26,035 bases of DNA, taken from positions 1 through 26,035 of the forward strand of contig JANXQR010000269.1 in NCBI GenBank assembly GCA_025353435.1. Direction: 5' to 3'. How positions within the stretch are numbered: position 1 is the stretch's first letter; every line of letters starts with the position of its first letter. Source of the stretch: Acidobacteriota bacterium (GTDB lineage Bacteria > Acidobacteriota > Terriglobia > Terriglobales > Acidobacteriaceae). Below, piece after piece: positions 1 to 8,105 of the stretch. The position numbers and the translations under genes were made by a program. The notes under the pieces are model-generated. The model worked only from the letters and a program-made list of their open reading frames with translations, did no database searches and was not told the origin of the DNA.

Positions 1-397
1 CAATGTGAGGATGCATCTCCAGAAATACGCCTTCGCTCATGTAGCGTCCCCGCACATCTTGATAAACAAAAATGTACCCAGCCTTTTGGAACTCTTCGGA
101 AGGGCCGAGCGCGCGCGGAAATTGATCCTCTCCATAAGGCGCTACGCTATAAGGCGTGCGGTCCATCATGATTGGATATGGCCCAGGGTCACCCGGGAAA
201 TTCGTGCTCTTCGGCACATAGACGGCGGTGAACAGCCGCTTTCCATCCCGCATTGGAATACGGAACTCATACTTCGTGTAGTGCGCACGAACAAAGTCGT
301 CTGCCGGAACGGTTTGCGGCTGCTGTGCAACGATTGGATAAAGAGCAGCGGCGAATGCCGTCAGAACGGCGAGAGAACGGGTCCAGTTTCTAAACAT
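1..397 (-). CDS. Secreted CocE/NonD (S15-type) hydrolase, 5' part only
   Basis: This is the first 132 codons of a gene that runs off the left edge of the window. The start is the ATG at 397-395, with AAGGAG about 12 nt upstream. Residues 1-24 form a signal peptide: a basic start (MFRNWTRS), a hydrophobic core and an IVA|QQ cleavage region. The mature part carries the family signature of CocE/NonD hydrolases (alpha/beta-hydrolases of the X-Pro dipeptidyl-peptidase S15 group): IPMRDGKRLFTAVYVP, then MMDRTPYS, and YQDVRGRYMSEG near the cut. The last motif sits before the nucleophile region, so the catalytic Ser, Asp and His lie outside the window. Members are esterases, acylases or peptidases and the substrate cannot be told. 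The gene diverges from the TonB-dependent receptor gene. The family call is firm; the exact activity is unknown. Confidence 0.85.
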   Translation of the reverse strand, partial: MFRNWTRSLAVLTAFAAALYPIVAQQPQTVPADDFVRAHYTKYEFRIPMRDGKRLFTAVYVPKSTNFPGDPGPYPIMMDRTPYSVAPYGEDQFPRALGPSEEFQKAGYIFVYQDVRGRYMSEGVFLEMHPHI

Positions 398-537
398 CGT
401 CGGATGGATCTCCTTCAACAAACCAGACTAACCCAAGGAAGCGGTCCAGATTCCGTGACTCATTAAGTCTGTTTGGAATCCCATTCCATCTTTTCTGGCG
501 CTGGTGATTCCTCCGGAGTAGTGGACGCCTGCTGGAC

Positions 538-561
538 CGAATCGAGGGTCGTCCCGATTCG
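538..561. promoter_or_regulatory. Inverted repeat, possible operator or hairpin
   Basis: CGAATCG (538-544) and CGATTCG (555-561) are exact inverted repeats separated by 10 bases. GG at 546-547 can also pair with CC at 553-554 if A545 is bulged. No T run follows, so it is not a typical intrinsic terminator. It could be an operator or chance; the function is unproven. Confidence 0.3.
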
Positions 562-804
562 AACTATGCCCGTTTTCGGTGAATTCCAGACGGCGGTGGT
601 GTATCTTGAAGAGGAATCGCGTAGGTAAATCAATGTCTCACGATGCGATTCGGTTGCGTCTAATACGGGGATACTCGAAGGCCGGTTTCGCTTTTCCGGT
701 CGCCCTTTTCCTAGCCAGCCACTTCAACCCCATCATTCTCCGTCTGTTCACAAAACATATCGGGGGGCCTGCGAAAATCAATCGTAGTCGCAATTTTCCG
801 CCCC

Positions 805-823
805 CTGAGCGCTCAGTACTGAG
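805..823. promoter_or_regulatory. Overlapping palindromes upstream of the receptor, candidate operator
   Basis: The 19 bases CTGAGCGCTCAGTACTGAG contain two perfect 12-bp palindromes that share five bases, one at 805-816 and one at 812-823. The result is three alternating half-sites (CTGAG, CTCAG, CTGAG) each separated by two bases. The site lies 82-100 bases before the receptor start codon, where a repressor or activator dimer would be expected. Binding by a regulator is inference. Confidence 0.4.
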
Positions 824-904
824 GGGTCATCCCATCTTTTGGGAAGAGCGAGCGCTTCCAATCGCTGGCCATCAGAACAACATTCTTCTTGGAGAGCCAA
901 AGCC

Positions 905-3208
905 ATGATTCAAAAATTTTGCACTCAGCAGCGGTTTGCCTTCCAGCTAGCGTTACTGGCGCTCGTTCTGCTTTCGGGCAGCCGCCCTGGTCACGCTCAG
1001 ACATCCGGCGCGGGCACCATTTCAGGCACCATCACCTATGCCAGCCACTCGGTAATCGCCGGCGCATCGGTCACCGTATCCAACACAGACACGGGCTCTA
1101 CTCATGCTTACATCACCAACGGAGACGGCATCTACGTCGCTCCGTTCATCCAGCCCGGTCACTACAGGGTAGAAGCAACTGGCACCGGCTTCGGTAAAGT
1201 GAGTGCCAGCAACCTGACATTGCTGGTTGGCCAAACCCTCTCCATCGATCTCACTCTGTCGGTGCAAGGCGCATCTTCCACGGTCGAAGTGACGAGCGAA
1301 ACTCCGCTCCTCGACACCGAGCGCACCGAAGTTTCACAGGCCGTCGATCAAGCGGTCATTCAGAATCTTCCCGTCAATGGCCGAAACTGGAGCGACTTTG
1401 TTCTCCTCACCCCCAACGTAGTTCAGGATGGTGGCAGCGGGCTCGTGAGTTTCCATGGCATCAGCGGCCTCTACAACCAGAACTATGTTGATGGCGCCAA
1501 CAATAATCAGATGCTTTTCAGCGAGGCGCGTGGCCGCTCTTCAGGGGCCCCGTTTGTCTACAGCCTCGACGCCATCAAGGAATTCCAGGCTGAAGCTTCA
1601 AACTACTCGGCTGAATTCGGGCAGGCAGCAGGTGGACAGGTTAACGCCATCACGCGCAACGGCACAAACGACCTGCATGGCGATCTGTTCTACTACCTCC
1701 GCTATCCCTCAATGAACGCGCTCGATCCAATAAGCAAGTGGTCCGCGCTCTTCAATCATGGAAACCCCTTCCTGCTCACGCAGCCAGTTCACCAGCAGCA
1801 AGAATTTGGCGGCAGCGTAGGTGGCCCGATCATCAGGGACAAGCTTTTTTATTTCCTCACCTCTGATAACTTCCGCCGCACGGGTCGAGCACTCTACTAC
1901 GAGACCAATCCTGTCTCCCTCAACCCCACAGGCACATATAACGGCAATGCAGACAACAGCACCGCCAAAACCTTCGGCAGTATCATCACGCCCAACCAGT
2001 GCCCCACGTCCAACGGGCAAGTCGGCGGTCCCGGCCTGATCACCCCAGCCCAGTGCACCGCGGGCATCAACTTCCTCCTAGGCTTGCAGGGGGCTCCGCG
2101 ACGCTTCGCCAAGGAAACGCTAATTTTCCCGCGCGTCGATTACCAACTCAACACAAAGAACCTTATCTATGCGAATTTCAACTTTGCTAACTTCGACCAG
2201 TCCTACGGATACGCTTCCAATCCCACTTTCTCCAACACTTCGCCCAGCACCAACGCGCCCACCAGCTATCACGAGCGCTTCCTCGTCGCACATTGGACTT
2301 CGACGCTCACCAACACAGCGGTAAACGATGTGCGCTTCCAATGGGGCCGCGATCTCGAGACCGCCGGAGCCTACGCCTCTGGCCCCAGCGTCGCATTGGG
2401 CGCCGAAACGTACGGAATGAATCTCGCACTTCCGCGTATCGCTGAGCCCGACGAACATCGCTATCAATTTACCGACGTGTTCGACAAGGTGATCGGCCGC
2501 CACACGTTAAAAATCGGCGGCGATGTCAACCTGGTCCATGAAGTGATGATCAACCTGTTCCAGGGCGGCGGAGTTTATGGATATTCGGGTAACGTCACTC
2601 AGGAATTCCAAAACTGGATCCTAGATGCTTTCGCCGGCCAGCCGGGAGACACCGACCCATTTGCTGGATCACACTACAACACGTTCGTCCAAACCGTTGA
2701 CGCCATCAACACCGTCAAGAACGCTGGCGCCGACGACTTTTGGATGAAGATGTACGATGGCTTCGCGGAGGATAACTGGAAGGTCACTCAAAAGCTCACC
2801 GTAAATCTTGGCGTGCGCTACGATTTCCAGCTGACCCCCAATCCCGCCAAGCCCAACACCTCAACAGCGCTCGCTGCCAAATACAACTCCACCATCAAAA
2901 ACGTGACCGATCGCATTCAACCCCGTGTCGGCTTTGCATGGAACCCATACAGCGGCACGGTGGTTCGCGGTGGATACGGCATGTTCTCCGGCCTCAATCA
3001 GGGCAGCACCTATTACGCAATGCGCGTCGAAAACGGTATCTACCAGATCAACTACAACTTCGCCGGCTGCAACGCCTCCTGTACTTCCAACAACGCGCCG
3101 GCGCTCAAATTCCCAGACGTGCCTTTCCTGCCGGCAGGCCCGTCGCTCTCGAATGCGCTCTTTCCCACCGGCGGTGCCGCACCCGTTGTCACCAACATCT
3201 CCGGTTAG
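905..3208 (+). CDS. Oar-like TonB-dependent receptor, N-terminal part ending at an in-frame TAG
   Basis: The start chosen is the ATG at 905, with GGAG at 891-894, rather than an upstream ATG at 839, because it begins a clear signal peptide (residues 1-31, hydrophobic core LALLALVLL, cleavage GHA|Q). Residues about 38-120 are a carboxypeptidase-regulatory-like beta-sandwich. The plug follows (NLPVNGRNW, YVDGANNNQ, DAIKEFQ), then the first beta-barrel strands. This is the Oar-type outer-membrane receptor expanded in Acidobacteria, thought to import large or carbohydrate ligands with TonB energy; the ligand is unknown. Translation stops at TAG 3206-3208, codon 768. The same frame continues without another stop to 4351, giving 1148 codons in all, the usual length for the family. 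A 767-residue product would lack about a third of the receptor, including most of the distal barrel, and should not form a pore. The cause could be a nonsense mutation, a sequencing error or programmed readthrough. Confidence 0.85.
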   Translation: MIQKFCTQQRFAFQLALLALVLLSGSRPGHAQTSGAGTISGTITYASHSVIAGASVTVSNTDTGSTHAYITNGDGIYVAPFIQPGHYRVEATGTGFGKVSASNLTLLVGQTLSIDLTLSVQGASSTVEVTSETPLLDTERTEVSQAVDQAVIQNLPVNGRNWSDFVLLTPNVVQDGGSGLVSFHGISGLYNQNYVDGANNNQMLFSEARGRSSGAPFVYSLDAIKEFQAEASNYSAEFGQAAGGQVNAITRNGTNDLHGDLFYYLRYPSMNALDPISKWSALFNHGNPFLLTQPVHQQQEFGGSVGGPIIRDKLFYFLTSDNFRRTGRALYYETNPVSLNPTGTYNGNADNSTAKTFGSIITPNQCPTSNGQVGGPGLITPAQCTAGINFLLGLQGAPRRFAKETLIFPRVDYQLNTKNLIYANFNFANFDQSYGYASNPTFSNTSPSTNAPTSYHERFLVAHWTSTLTNTAVNDVRFQWGRDLETAGAYASGPSVALGAETYGMNLALPRIAEPDEHRYQFTDVFDKVIGRHTLKIGGDVNLVHEVMINLFQGGGVYGYSGNVTQEFQNWILDAFAGQPGDTDPFAGSHYNTFVQTVDAINTVKNAGADDFWMKMYDGFAEDNWKVTQKLTVNLGVRYDFQLTPNPAKPNTSTALAAKYNSTIKNVTDRIQPRVGFAWNPYSGTVVRGGYGMFSGLNQGSTYYAMRVENGIYQINYNFAGCNASCTSNNAPALKFPDVPFLPAGPSLSNALFPTGGAAPVVTNISG

Positions 3209-4351
3209 GCCAGCATCAGTTTCCATGGCCTCTCGCCGAACTTCGTTCCGCCGCTTTCGCAGGAATTCGATCTTGGCATTGAGCAGGCGCTCCCTGGAAA
3301 GATGAGCCTCTCCCTCGGCTATGTCGGTTCACGCGCAACGCATCTGCCGGTTTTCCTCGATGCTAACCTTGTCGGCCAATCTCCTCACGGATTGCGCACA
3401 TTCAATGTCACCAACGCGGCCGGAATCGTGAAGCAGATAACGGTCCCGTACTACCTGGCATCGGACCGCATCGACCCGACACTCACCTCTATCAATGCCG
3501 GATTCAGCGCCGCAAATTCCTGGTATCACTCCATGGCCGTTACCATCCGCCGCCCGTTCAGCAACGGACTCGAAGTGCTGGTGAACCACACCTGGGCCAA
3601 GGCTCTCGATAACGACCAGGTGCAGGGCGCCTTCGGCACGTTCTATGGCGGTAACCCTGTCCTCGATCCCAACAACCTGAATTCCGAGTACGGCCGTGCA
3701 GACATCGATATGCGCAACCGCTTTGTCGGCACGCTCCTTTACAAGCCCAACCTGCTCCCCAATAACCGCCTGGTGCGCAACGGCCTTGACGGCTTCACTT
3801 TCTCTGGAACCGCAACCGAATCGACCGGCTTCCCCATCGTCGCCGGCATGAGCGGAACGGTGGCAAGCAGGTGGACCATCACCGGACTGCCCTCGCCTCC
3901 GGTTTCCGCGGCAGCAGCTGACGGCAACATCTTCGGAGGCACCATGAGTTCGTCCTCCGGTGCTCCCACCACTGGCCGTCCCCCGCAGCTTCGGCGCAAC
4001 AGCCAGCCCGGCCCTGGTGTCCGCAATATCGACTTCCGCATCACGCGCGACATCCCCATCCACGAGCATATTTACATGCAGTTCATCGGAGAGGCATTCA
4101 ACCTGACCAACCATCAGATCATCTCCAGCGTGAACACAACCTACTCCACTTACACCGGTCCCACGGATCCGACAAAACCAAACAACACTTGCCCGGCGAC
4201 GACTGACGCTCCCACGGGCTCCTACTTCTGGGGCTGCATCACTCCGTTTGCGGCAAGCACGCCCGCCGGAGCGTTCGGTAAGGAGACGGGAACGAACACC
4301 CTCCTCTACGGCCCTCGCCAACTGCAAGTCTCCGCCAAGCTATTCTTCTAG
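3209..4351 (+). pseudogene. C-terminal beta-barrel remainder of the same TonB-dependent receptor
   Basis: This is codons 769-1148 of the receptor frame that starts at 905. Residues directly after the TAG (ASISFHGLSPNF, then QEFDLGIEQALPG) are ordinary Oar-family barrel sequence, so nothing has been inserted or lost. Only the stop codon breaks the gene. An internal ATG at 3302 opens a 349-codon frame, but it has no convincing ribosome site and no signal peptide, so independent export of this part is unlikely. The end is typical of the family: GPRQLQVSAKLFF, with a terminal aromatic residue of the kind recognised by the outer-membrane assembly machinery. The real stop is also TAG (4349-4351). 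A strong terminator follows within 60 bases. Call it a pseudogene fragment unless readthrough or a sequencing error is shown. Confidence 0.8.
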
Positions 4352-4374
4352 CTGCGGACTCAACCCGACCAACC

Positions 4375-4408
4375 AAGGCGGCGGCGCATTCAGCGTCGCC
4401 GTCTTTTC
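4375..4408 (+). terminator. Intrinsic terminator after the receptor gene
   Basis: Bases 4377-4387 pair with 4393-4403 over 11 bp (two G-T wobbles) around the 5-base loop ATTCA. AA at 4375-4376 can pair with TT at 4404-4405, and the T run 4404-4407 follows the stem. The GC-rich stem, short loop and U tract fit a Rho-independent terminator for the upstream receptor. Confidence 0.8.
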
Positions 4409-4635
4409 AATCAAAGCGAAAATCTCGCCCCAGAGCTGCCTGTATCGCCCTCTTGCGCAACCTCGTCGATCGGTTCTTGATGGCTCCCTTATGCCCAACG
4501 TGATAAAAATCAACAAACCAGTGCTGTGGGGGAACCAGGCGGAGCGCGAGCGATTCCACTAGAGCCGCCAGCCAATCTCTATTCACTTTTTGCCGCATTC
4601 TGACATTCAGGCTCCAATCGGATACATTCTTAGCG

Positions 4636-6099
4636 ATGAGTTCCAGCCCGTCTTTCCAACTCGATGACCTCTACGGCGACTACCCCCTCGATAGTGCCTT
4701 CGATGAAATGCGTGAGCCTGGCGGCGACGTGCGTGCCCCATACCAAGCTCTAGCAGAAACTCTCGCGCGCCTTCCGCAGGAAGAGCTCCAACGCCGCAAG
4801 CAGTCCGCCGACCTATCATTCCTGAACCAGGGAATTACATTTACTGTCTACGGCCACGACGAAGGCACCGAAAAGATCTTCCCCTACGACTTACTTCCGC
4901 GGCTCATCACTGCGAGTGAGTGGAGTCACATCGAACGCGGCCTCACACAGCGCGTCACGGCCCTCAATCACTTCCTGCGCGACATTTACTCCGACGCGAA
5001 GATCCTCAATGACCTCATCATCCCGCGCGAACTGGTCTACAGTTGCAAGCACTATCGCCGCCAGATGCGTGGACTCCAGGTCCCCCGCAACGTCTACATC
5101 ACCGTCATTGGTTCCGATCTACTCCGCCTCTCCAACGGCGAATTCGTAGTTCTCGAAGACAACCTCCGCGTACCATCCGGCGTGAGCTACATGCTTGCCA
5201 ACCGCCGCGTGATGAAGCGCACCTTCCCTCACCTGTTCCACAGCTATGGCGTGCAGCCCATCGAGCAGTACCCGCAACTGTTGCTCTCCACGCTGCGCTC
5301 GCTGGCTCCTGAAGGCCGCCCGGAGCCAAACATTGTTCTGCTCACGCCGGGCGTGTTCAACTCCGCATACTTCGAGCACACTTACCTCGCCCGCCAGATG
5401 GGCATCGATCTCGTCGAAGGCCGCGATCTCGTCACTCACGACAATGTCGTCTACATGCGCACAACCGACGGCCTCAAGCGCGTCGACGTCATTTACCGCC
5501 GCGTTGACGATGATTTCAGCGATCCACTCATCTTTCGAGCCGACTCCATCCTGGGCTGTGCGGGCCTCTTCAACGCCTATCGAGCGGGCAATGTCACAGT
5601 CACGAACGCATTTGGCACCGGGCTCGCGGATGACAAGGCGCTCTATGCCTACGTACCGCGCATCATCCGCTACTACCTCAATGAGGATCCGATCCTCCCC
5701 AACGTCGAAACCTATCTCCTGACCGATGAGAAGGAGCGCAAACACGTATTGGCCAATCTCGACAAGCTGGTCGTGAAGGCCGTTGGCGAAAGCGGCGGAT
5801 ACGGCATGCTCATCGGTCCGCACGCCACACCCAAAATGCGCGACGAATTTGCCAAGCAGATTGAAGCCAATCCACGCAACTACATCGCCCAGCCAACGCT
5901 TAGCTTCTCGCGCGCTCCGTGCCTGATCGGCAATCGGCTCGAACCGCGCCACGTCGATCTACGCCCCTACATCCTGTTCGGTGACAAGGTCAACATCGTT
6001 CCAGGTGGCCTTACCCGAGTCGCTCTCGAGAAGGGTTCGCTCGTCGTCAATTCCTCGCAAGGCGGCGGAAGCAAGGACACATGGGTACTACAGGATTGA
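4636..6099 (+). CDS. Circularly permuted type 2 ATP-grasp protein (DUF404/DUF407)
   Basis: The product is a 487-residue predicted ATP-dependent carboxylate-amine/thiol ligase of the circularly permuted ATP-grasp family (COG2308). Family signatures are FTVYGHDEGTEKIFPYDLLPRLI (residues about 73-95), VLEDNLRVPSGVSYML (the Glu/Asn metal-binding type segment), NAFGTGLADDK, VVKAVGESGGYGMLIGP (the glycine-rich loop, moved to the C-terminal half by the permutation), RAPCLIG and HVDLRPYILFGD. The length matches the family. It is the first gene of a three-gene operon: the alpha-E protein starts 28 nt after its stop, and a transglutaminase-like protein follows. This trio recurs in many bacteria. Comparative genomics has predicted that it makes or attaches a peptide or amide modification, but the substrate is not established. 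No strong Shine-Dalgarno site precedes the ATG. The family call is firm and the reaction is inference. Confidence 0.93.
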   Translation: MSSSPSFQLDDLYGDYPLDSAFDEMREPGGDVRAPYQALAETLARLPQEELQRRKQSADLSFLNQGITFTVYGHDEGTEKIFPYDLLPRLITASEWSHIERGLTQRVTALNHFLRDIYSDAKILNDLIIPRELVYSCKHYRRQMRGLQVPRNVYITVIGSDLLRLSNGEFVVLEDNLRVPSGVSYMLANRRVMKRTFPHLFHSYGVQPIEQYPQLLLSTLRSLAPEGRPEPNIVLLTPGVFNSAYFEHTYLARQMGIDLVEGRDLVTHDNVVYMRTTDGLKRVDVIYRRVDDDFSDPLIFRADSILGCAGLFNAYRAGNVTVTNAFGTGLADDKALYAYVPRIIRYYLNEDPILPNVETYLLTDEKERKHVLANLDKLVVKAVGESGGYGMLIGPHATPKMRDEFAKQIEANPRNYIAQPTLSFSRAPCLIGNRLEPRHVDLRPYILFGDKVNIVPGGLTRVALEKGSLVVNSSQGGGSKDTWVLQD

Positions 6100-6127
6100 C
6101 TTCACGCCAAGCCGGGAGACCGAAATC

Positions 6128-7090
6128 ATGCTGAGCCGCGTAGCCGACAGCCTTTACTGGATGAGCCGTTACCTTGAGCGCGCTGAAAACACGCTGCGCC
6201 AACTTGACGTCACCATGAGCCTCATGCTCGATCCAGGCGGCGCCACCGCCGAAATTCGCTGGCAACGCCTGGTCGCATCTCTCGGCAATCCTCCCGACCT
6301 CGAATGGGACGGCGACTTTGATTCAATGGCGCGCAAACTGGTCTTCGACGACGAGAACCACGCTTCGATCACTTACAGCATCGACTTTGCCCGCGAAAAC
6401 GCCCGCCAGGTCCGCGAGGAAATCTCCAGCGAACAGTGGCAGCGGCTCAACCGGCTCTATCACCAGATTCATGCGCCGGCCGCGCAAATCCAATTCAGCG
6501 TAAATCTCGGCGATTTCCTCGCTTCTATAGTTGACGGAATTCACCTCTTCAAAGGCGTCAGCGACACCACCATGATTCATGGCCAGGGATGGCAGTTCAT
6601 CCGCCTGGGCCGTTATCTCGAACGCTGCTACTCAACCGCCACGCTGCTTGAAGTCTTCCAGCCGGAACTCCTTACCCTGCCTGAGCGTGAACACTCCGGG
6701 TACAGCTACCTCGAACAGGTGGGCCTGCTCCGTTGCTGCACCGCATTCGAAGCATTCTGCCAGGTCTACACAGCGGACATCAGCCCCGATCGCATCCTCG
6801 ATTTTCTGCTCCTGAACAAGGATTTCCCCCATGCCATTCGTTATTGCGTCGACGGAAGTCTCAACGCGCTCGAATGCATCCAGCGCGGCATCGCCCGGCG
6901 CCCGTCAGAGGAACTGCGGTCGGCCATCGGCCGACTCCACGCCATGCTCGGCTTTACAACTGTGAGCGAAATTCTTGACGGAGGGGCATCAGCGTTCCTT
7001 CATCGCATCCGCGAACAGTGCATGACCATTCACGAAATCCTTTATCGCTTCTACGTCCAATACTCCATCCAGTCCGCCCTGACGGCCTGA
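6128..7090 (+). CDS. Alpha-E domain protein (DUF403)
   Basis: A 320-residue all-helical protein of COG2307. The start is the ATG at 6128, 9 nt after GGGAG, giving the classic N-terminus MLSRVADSLYWMSRYLERAENT. Frames extended upstream would overlap the ATP-grasp gene and add non-family sequence. Other family marks are the conserved GWQFIRLGRYLERC segment near residue 155 and the C-terminal EQCMTIHEILYRFY. The alpha-E domain has no assigned chemistry. It is nearly always encoded beside a circularly permuted ATP-grasp and a transglutaminase, as here, and is thought to act with the ligase as a partner or substrate-handling subunit. It ends 15 nt before the next start codon, so co-translation is likely. 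Confidence 0.92.
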   Translation: MLSRVADSLYWMSRYLERAENTLRQLDVTMSLMLDPGGATAEIRWQRLVASLGNPPDLEWDGDFDSMARKLVFDDENHASITYSIDFARENARQVREEISSEQWQRLNRLYHQIHAPAAQIQFSVNLGDFLASIVDGIHLFKGVSDTTMIHGQGWQFIRLGRYLERCYSTATLLEVFQPELLTLPEREHSGYSYLEQVGLLRCCTAFEAFCQVYTADISPDRILDFLLLNKDFPHAIRYCVDGSLNALECIQRGIARRPSEELRSAIGRLHAMLGFTTVSEILDGGASAFLHRIREQCMTIHEILYRFYVQYSIQSALTA

Positions 7091-7105
7091 AGGCGCGAGG
7101 TCCGC

Positions 7106-8089
7106 ATGAACTACTATTCGATCCGTCATCTCACGCGCTTCCGCTACTCCAGCAGCATCAGTGAGGGCATCATGGAGACGCGCATGCACCCGCGTTCTGA
7201 CTCCCAGCAGCATTGCCTCACTTTTTCGCTGTCGGTCAGTCCGCGCTGCCGCGTCTTCACCTATCACGACCACCTCGGCAACAACGTGCATCACTTTGAT
7301 ATTCCCGGCGAGCACAATCAGCTCGTCATCATCGCCGAGTCTGTCGTGGAGCAGCAGCCGGTTCCCGATCTGCCGCAATCCCTCACGCCTAATGCCTGGG
7401 CCGAACTCGACCAGACCGTTCGTGCCGGCGACTACTGGGAGATGCTCCTGCCCAGTACATTCGCCGTTGAGACTCCGGCGCTCCTCGAACTTGCCGCAGA
7501 ACTGGACCTGAAGCGACGCGACGACCCGGTCTCACTCGCTCGCGAAATCAATCAACGCCTCTTCGACTACTTTGAGTACGTCCCTCGGCACACCCGCGTC
7601 GACTCGCCCATCGATGAAGCGATCATCAGCCGCAAGGGCGTGTGTCAGGATTTTTCCCACACCATGATCGCGCTGCTTCGCCACGTCGGCATCCCCGCGC
7701 GATATGTCTCCGGTTATCTATACCGCGCATCCGGAGATCATGACCGTTCCACGCCCGATGCTACGCACGCCTGGGTCGACGCATTGTTGCCCGGACTCGG
7801 GTGGGTTGGATTCGATCCGACCAATAACCTCATCGCCCAACATCGCCACATCCGCACCGCCGTGGGACGCGACTACGCCGACGTGCCGCCCACACACGGC
7901 ATCTTCCGCGGCAAAACCCAAAGCGATCTCTATGTGGCCGTCCGCGTTGAAGCAGGCGATCGGCTTCCCGCGCTTGAACGTAAAGCCCCAATTCCAGAAG
8001 ACTGGTCCGTACTCGTCGAGCGCGCTCAGGAACCACCCACCCGTCAAACTCCCGCGCACAAACTTCAGCAGATGCAACAGCAGCAGTAG
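7106..8089 (+). CDS. Transglutaminase-like cysteine protease family protein
   Basis: The product is a 327-residue protein of COG1305, with an N-terminal bacterial transglutaminase-associated beta domain (residues about 1-90, YYSIRHLTRFRYSSSI) followed by the papain-like core. The triad is intact by eye: Cys180 in GVCQDFSH, His221 in DATHAWVD and Asp237 in GFDPTN. There is no signal peptide, so it probably acts in the cytoplasm. GAGG lies 5 nt before the ATG. As the last gene of the ATP-grasp/alpha-E operon it probably hydrolyses or exchanges the amide bond made by the ligase, the usual proposal for this trio; this is inference. The C-terminus is Gln-rich (QQMQQQQ). It ends 16 nt from the convergent motB stop with no obvious terminator in between. 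Confidence 0.92.
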   Translation: MNYYSIRHLTRFRYSSSISEGIMETRMHPRSDSQQHCLTFSLSVSPRCRVFTYHDHLGNNVHHFDIPGEHNQLVIIAESVVEQQPVPDLPQSLTPNAWAELDQTVRAGDYWEMLLPSTFAVETPALLELAAELDLKRRDDPVSLAREINQRLFDYFEYVPRHTRVDSPIDEAIISRKGVCQDFSHTMIALLRHVGIPARYVSGYLYRASGDHDRSTPDATHAWVDALLPGLGWVGFDPTNNLIAQHRHIRTAVGRDYADVPPTHGIFRGKTQSDLYVAVRVEAGDRLPALERKAPIPEDWSVLVERAQEPPTRQTPAHKLQQMQQQQ

Positions 8090-8105
8090 TATCCAATCAA
8101 TGAAC

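Larger units (their letters stand above)
398..904. other. Divergent intergenic region between hydrolase and receptor genes
   Basis: About 507 bases with no convincing gene. A 109-codon open frame at 579-908 lacks a ribosome site and any recognisable motif, and is probably chance. The region must hold the promoters of both flanking genes, although no textbook -35/-10 pair stands out. Two structured sites are visible: an imperfect hairpin at 538-561 and a pair of overlapping palindromes at 805-823. Both are listed separately. Confidence 0.6.

Noticed and set aside
579..908. A 109-codon plus-strand open frame upstream of the receptor
   Set aside because: It has no ribosome site or recognisable motif, and it overlaps the receptor's own ribosome site and start codon in another frame.
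3206..3208. Genome-wide reassignment of TAG to an amino acid
   Set aside because: Several well-supported genes here end in TAG, including the JAMM peptidase, the transglutaminase and the receptor itself.
3329..4327. A 332-codon minus-strand open frame inside the receptor C-terminal half
   Set aside because: The plus-strand frame encodes clear receptor barrel sequence. The antisense frame is low-complexity and Arg/Val/Gly-rich, as expected from GC-rich shadow frames.
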